Origin: Pseudomonadota bacterium
GTDB taxonomy: Bacteria > Pseudomonadota > Alphaproteobacteria > Ferrovibrionales > Ferrovibrionaceae
DNA length: 14,087 nt
Direction of reading: 5' to 3'
NCBI GenBank assembly: GCA_023434425.1
Contig: JAEYSS010000219.1
Coordinates: forward strand, 1 to 14,087
Below are positions 14,028 to 14,087 of this stretch, one piece after another (position 1 is the stretch's first letter; the number at the start of each line of letters is the position of its first letter). The translations under genes were made by a program, and so were the position numbers. The notes under the pieces were generated by a model. The model saw nothing but the letters and a program-made list of their open reading frames with translations. It searched no databases and was not told the origin of the DNA.

Positions 14028-14058
14028 GACGGCGCCGCATCGGCGCCGTCGTCGTTTT
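14028..14058 (+). terminator. intrinsic terminator after the cytochrome oxidase subunit IV gene
   Basis: GACGGCGCCG (14028-14037) and CGGCGCCGTC (14041-14050) form a perfect 10-bp stem with a 3-base CAT loop, followed within four bases by TTTT (14055-14058). It begins nine bases after the stop codon. This is the clearest terminator in the window. Confidence 0.85.
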
Positions 14059-14078
14059 GGGGTTCGGGGGGTGTCAAC

Positions 14079-14087
14079 ATGAAAATA
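14079..14087 (+). CDS. first three codons of a downstream gene, possibly transhydrogenase subunit alpha
   Basis: ATG-AAA-ATA (Met-Lys-Ile) at the right edge follows a G-rich run with GGGGGGTG at ribosome-site distance (about seven bases). In alphaproteobacteria the small aa3 oxidase subunit IV gene is, from memory, often followed by pntA of NAD(P) transhydrogenase, whose protein typically begins Met-Lys-Ile-Ala. Three codons cannot prove this, so the identity is inference from context. Confidence 0.4.

Overview
The window is GC-rich, with strong Shine-Dalgarno sites and long antisense shadow frames. It reads as ordinary chromosome of an alphaproteobacterium, probably Rhodospirillales-like. 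The best taxonomic hints are a 45-residue aa3-type cytochrome c oxidase subunit IV, the fused indolepyruvate:ferredoxin oxidoreductase form common in this class, a palindromic repeat of the alphaproteobacterial GTCATGGCCGGGC / CCCGAGGATGACG type, and a candidate EcfG-type stress promoter. I saw no tRNA, rRNA, CRISPR array, insertion sequence, prophage or toxin-antitoxin module.

Left part (1-5532): the end of an unrecognised gene faces a leftward group of three genes: a large indolepyruvate:ferredoxin oxidoreductase (about 1.84-5.33 kb), an alpha/beta hydrolase and a GNAT acetyltransferase. The oxidoreductase has a clear promoter with a perfect TATAAT, and a near-perfect 27-bp palindrome lies over its predicted start point, the geometry of a repressor-controlled catabolic gene. 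Between oxidoreductase and hydrolase lie a second near-perfect palindrome (28 bp) and an 87-bp palindromic repeat element.

Middle (5533-10749): a rightward series holds a UDP-glucuronate 4-epimerase-like sugar nucleotide epimerase, two tandem PaaI-type hotdog thioesterases packed tightly behind it, an M3-family oligoendopeptidase F, and a soluble ABC1/UbiB-type kinase whose ATG directly follows the peptidase stop. The kinase gene ends tail to tail with a leftward soluble PAS hybrid histidine kinase. Their two stop codons share one TTAA.

Right part (12327-14087): diverging from the histidine kinase is a small disordered protein gene with a candidate GGAAC-N17-TGTT promoter. Next come a CJM1_0395/SprA-related putative metalloprotease, a hairpin, the cytochrome oxidase subunit IV gene, a strong terminator, and the first codons of a gene beginning Met-Lys-Ile, which may be pntA (transhydrogenase alpha).

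The window is mostly housekeeping and accessory metabolism. I found no convincing new multigene system. The best leads are the operator over the oxidoreductase promoter, the stress-type promoter with its small protein, and the paired thioesterases.
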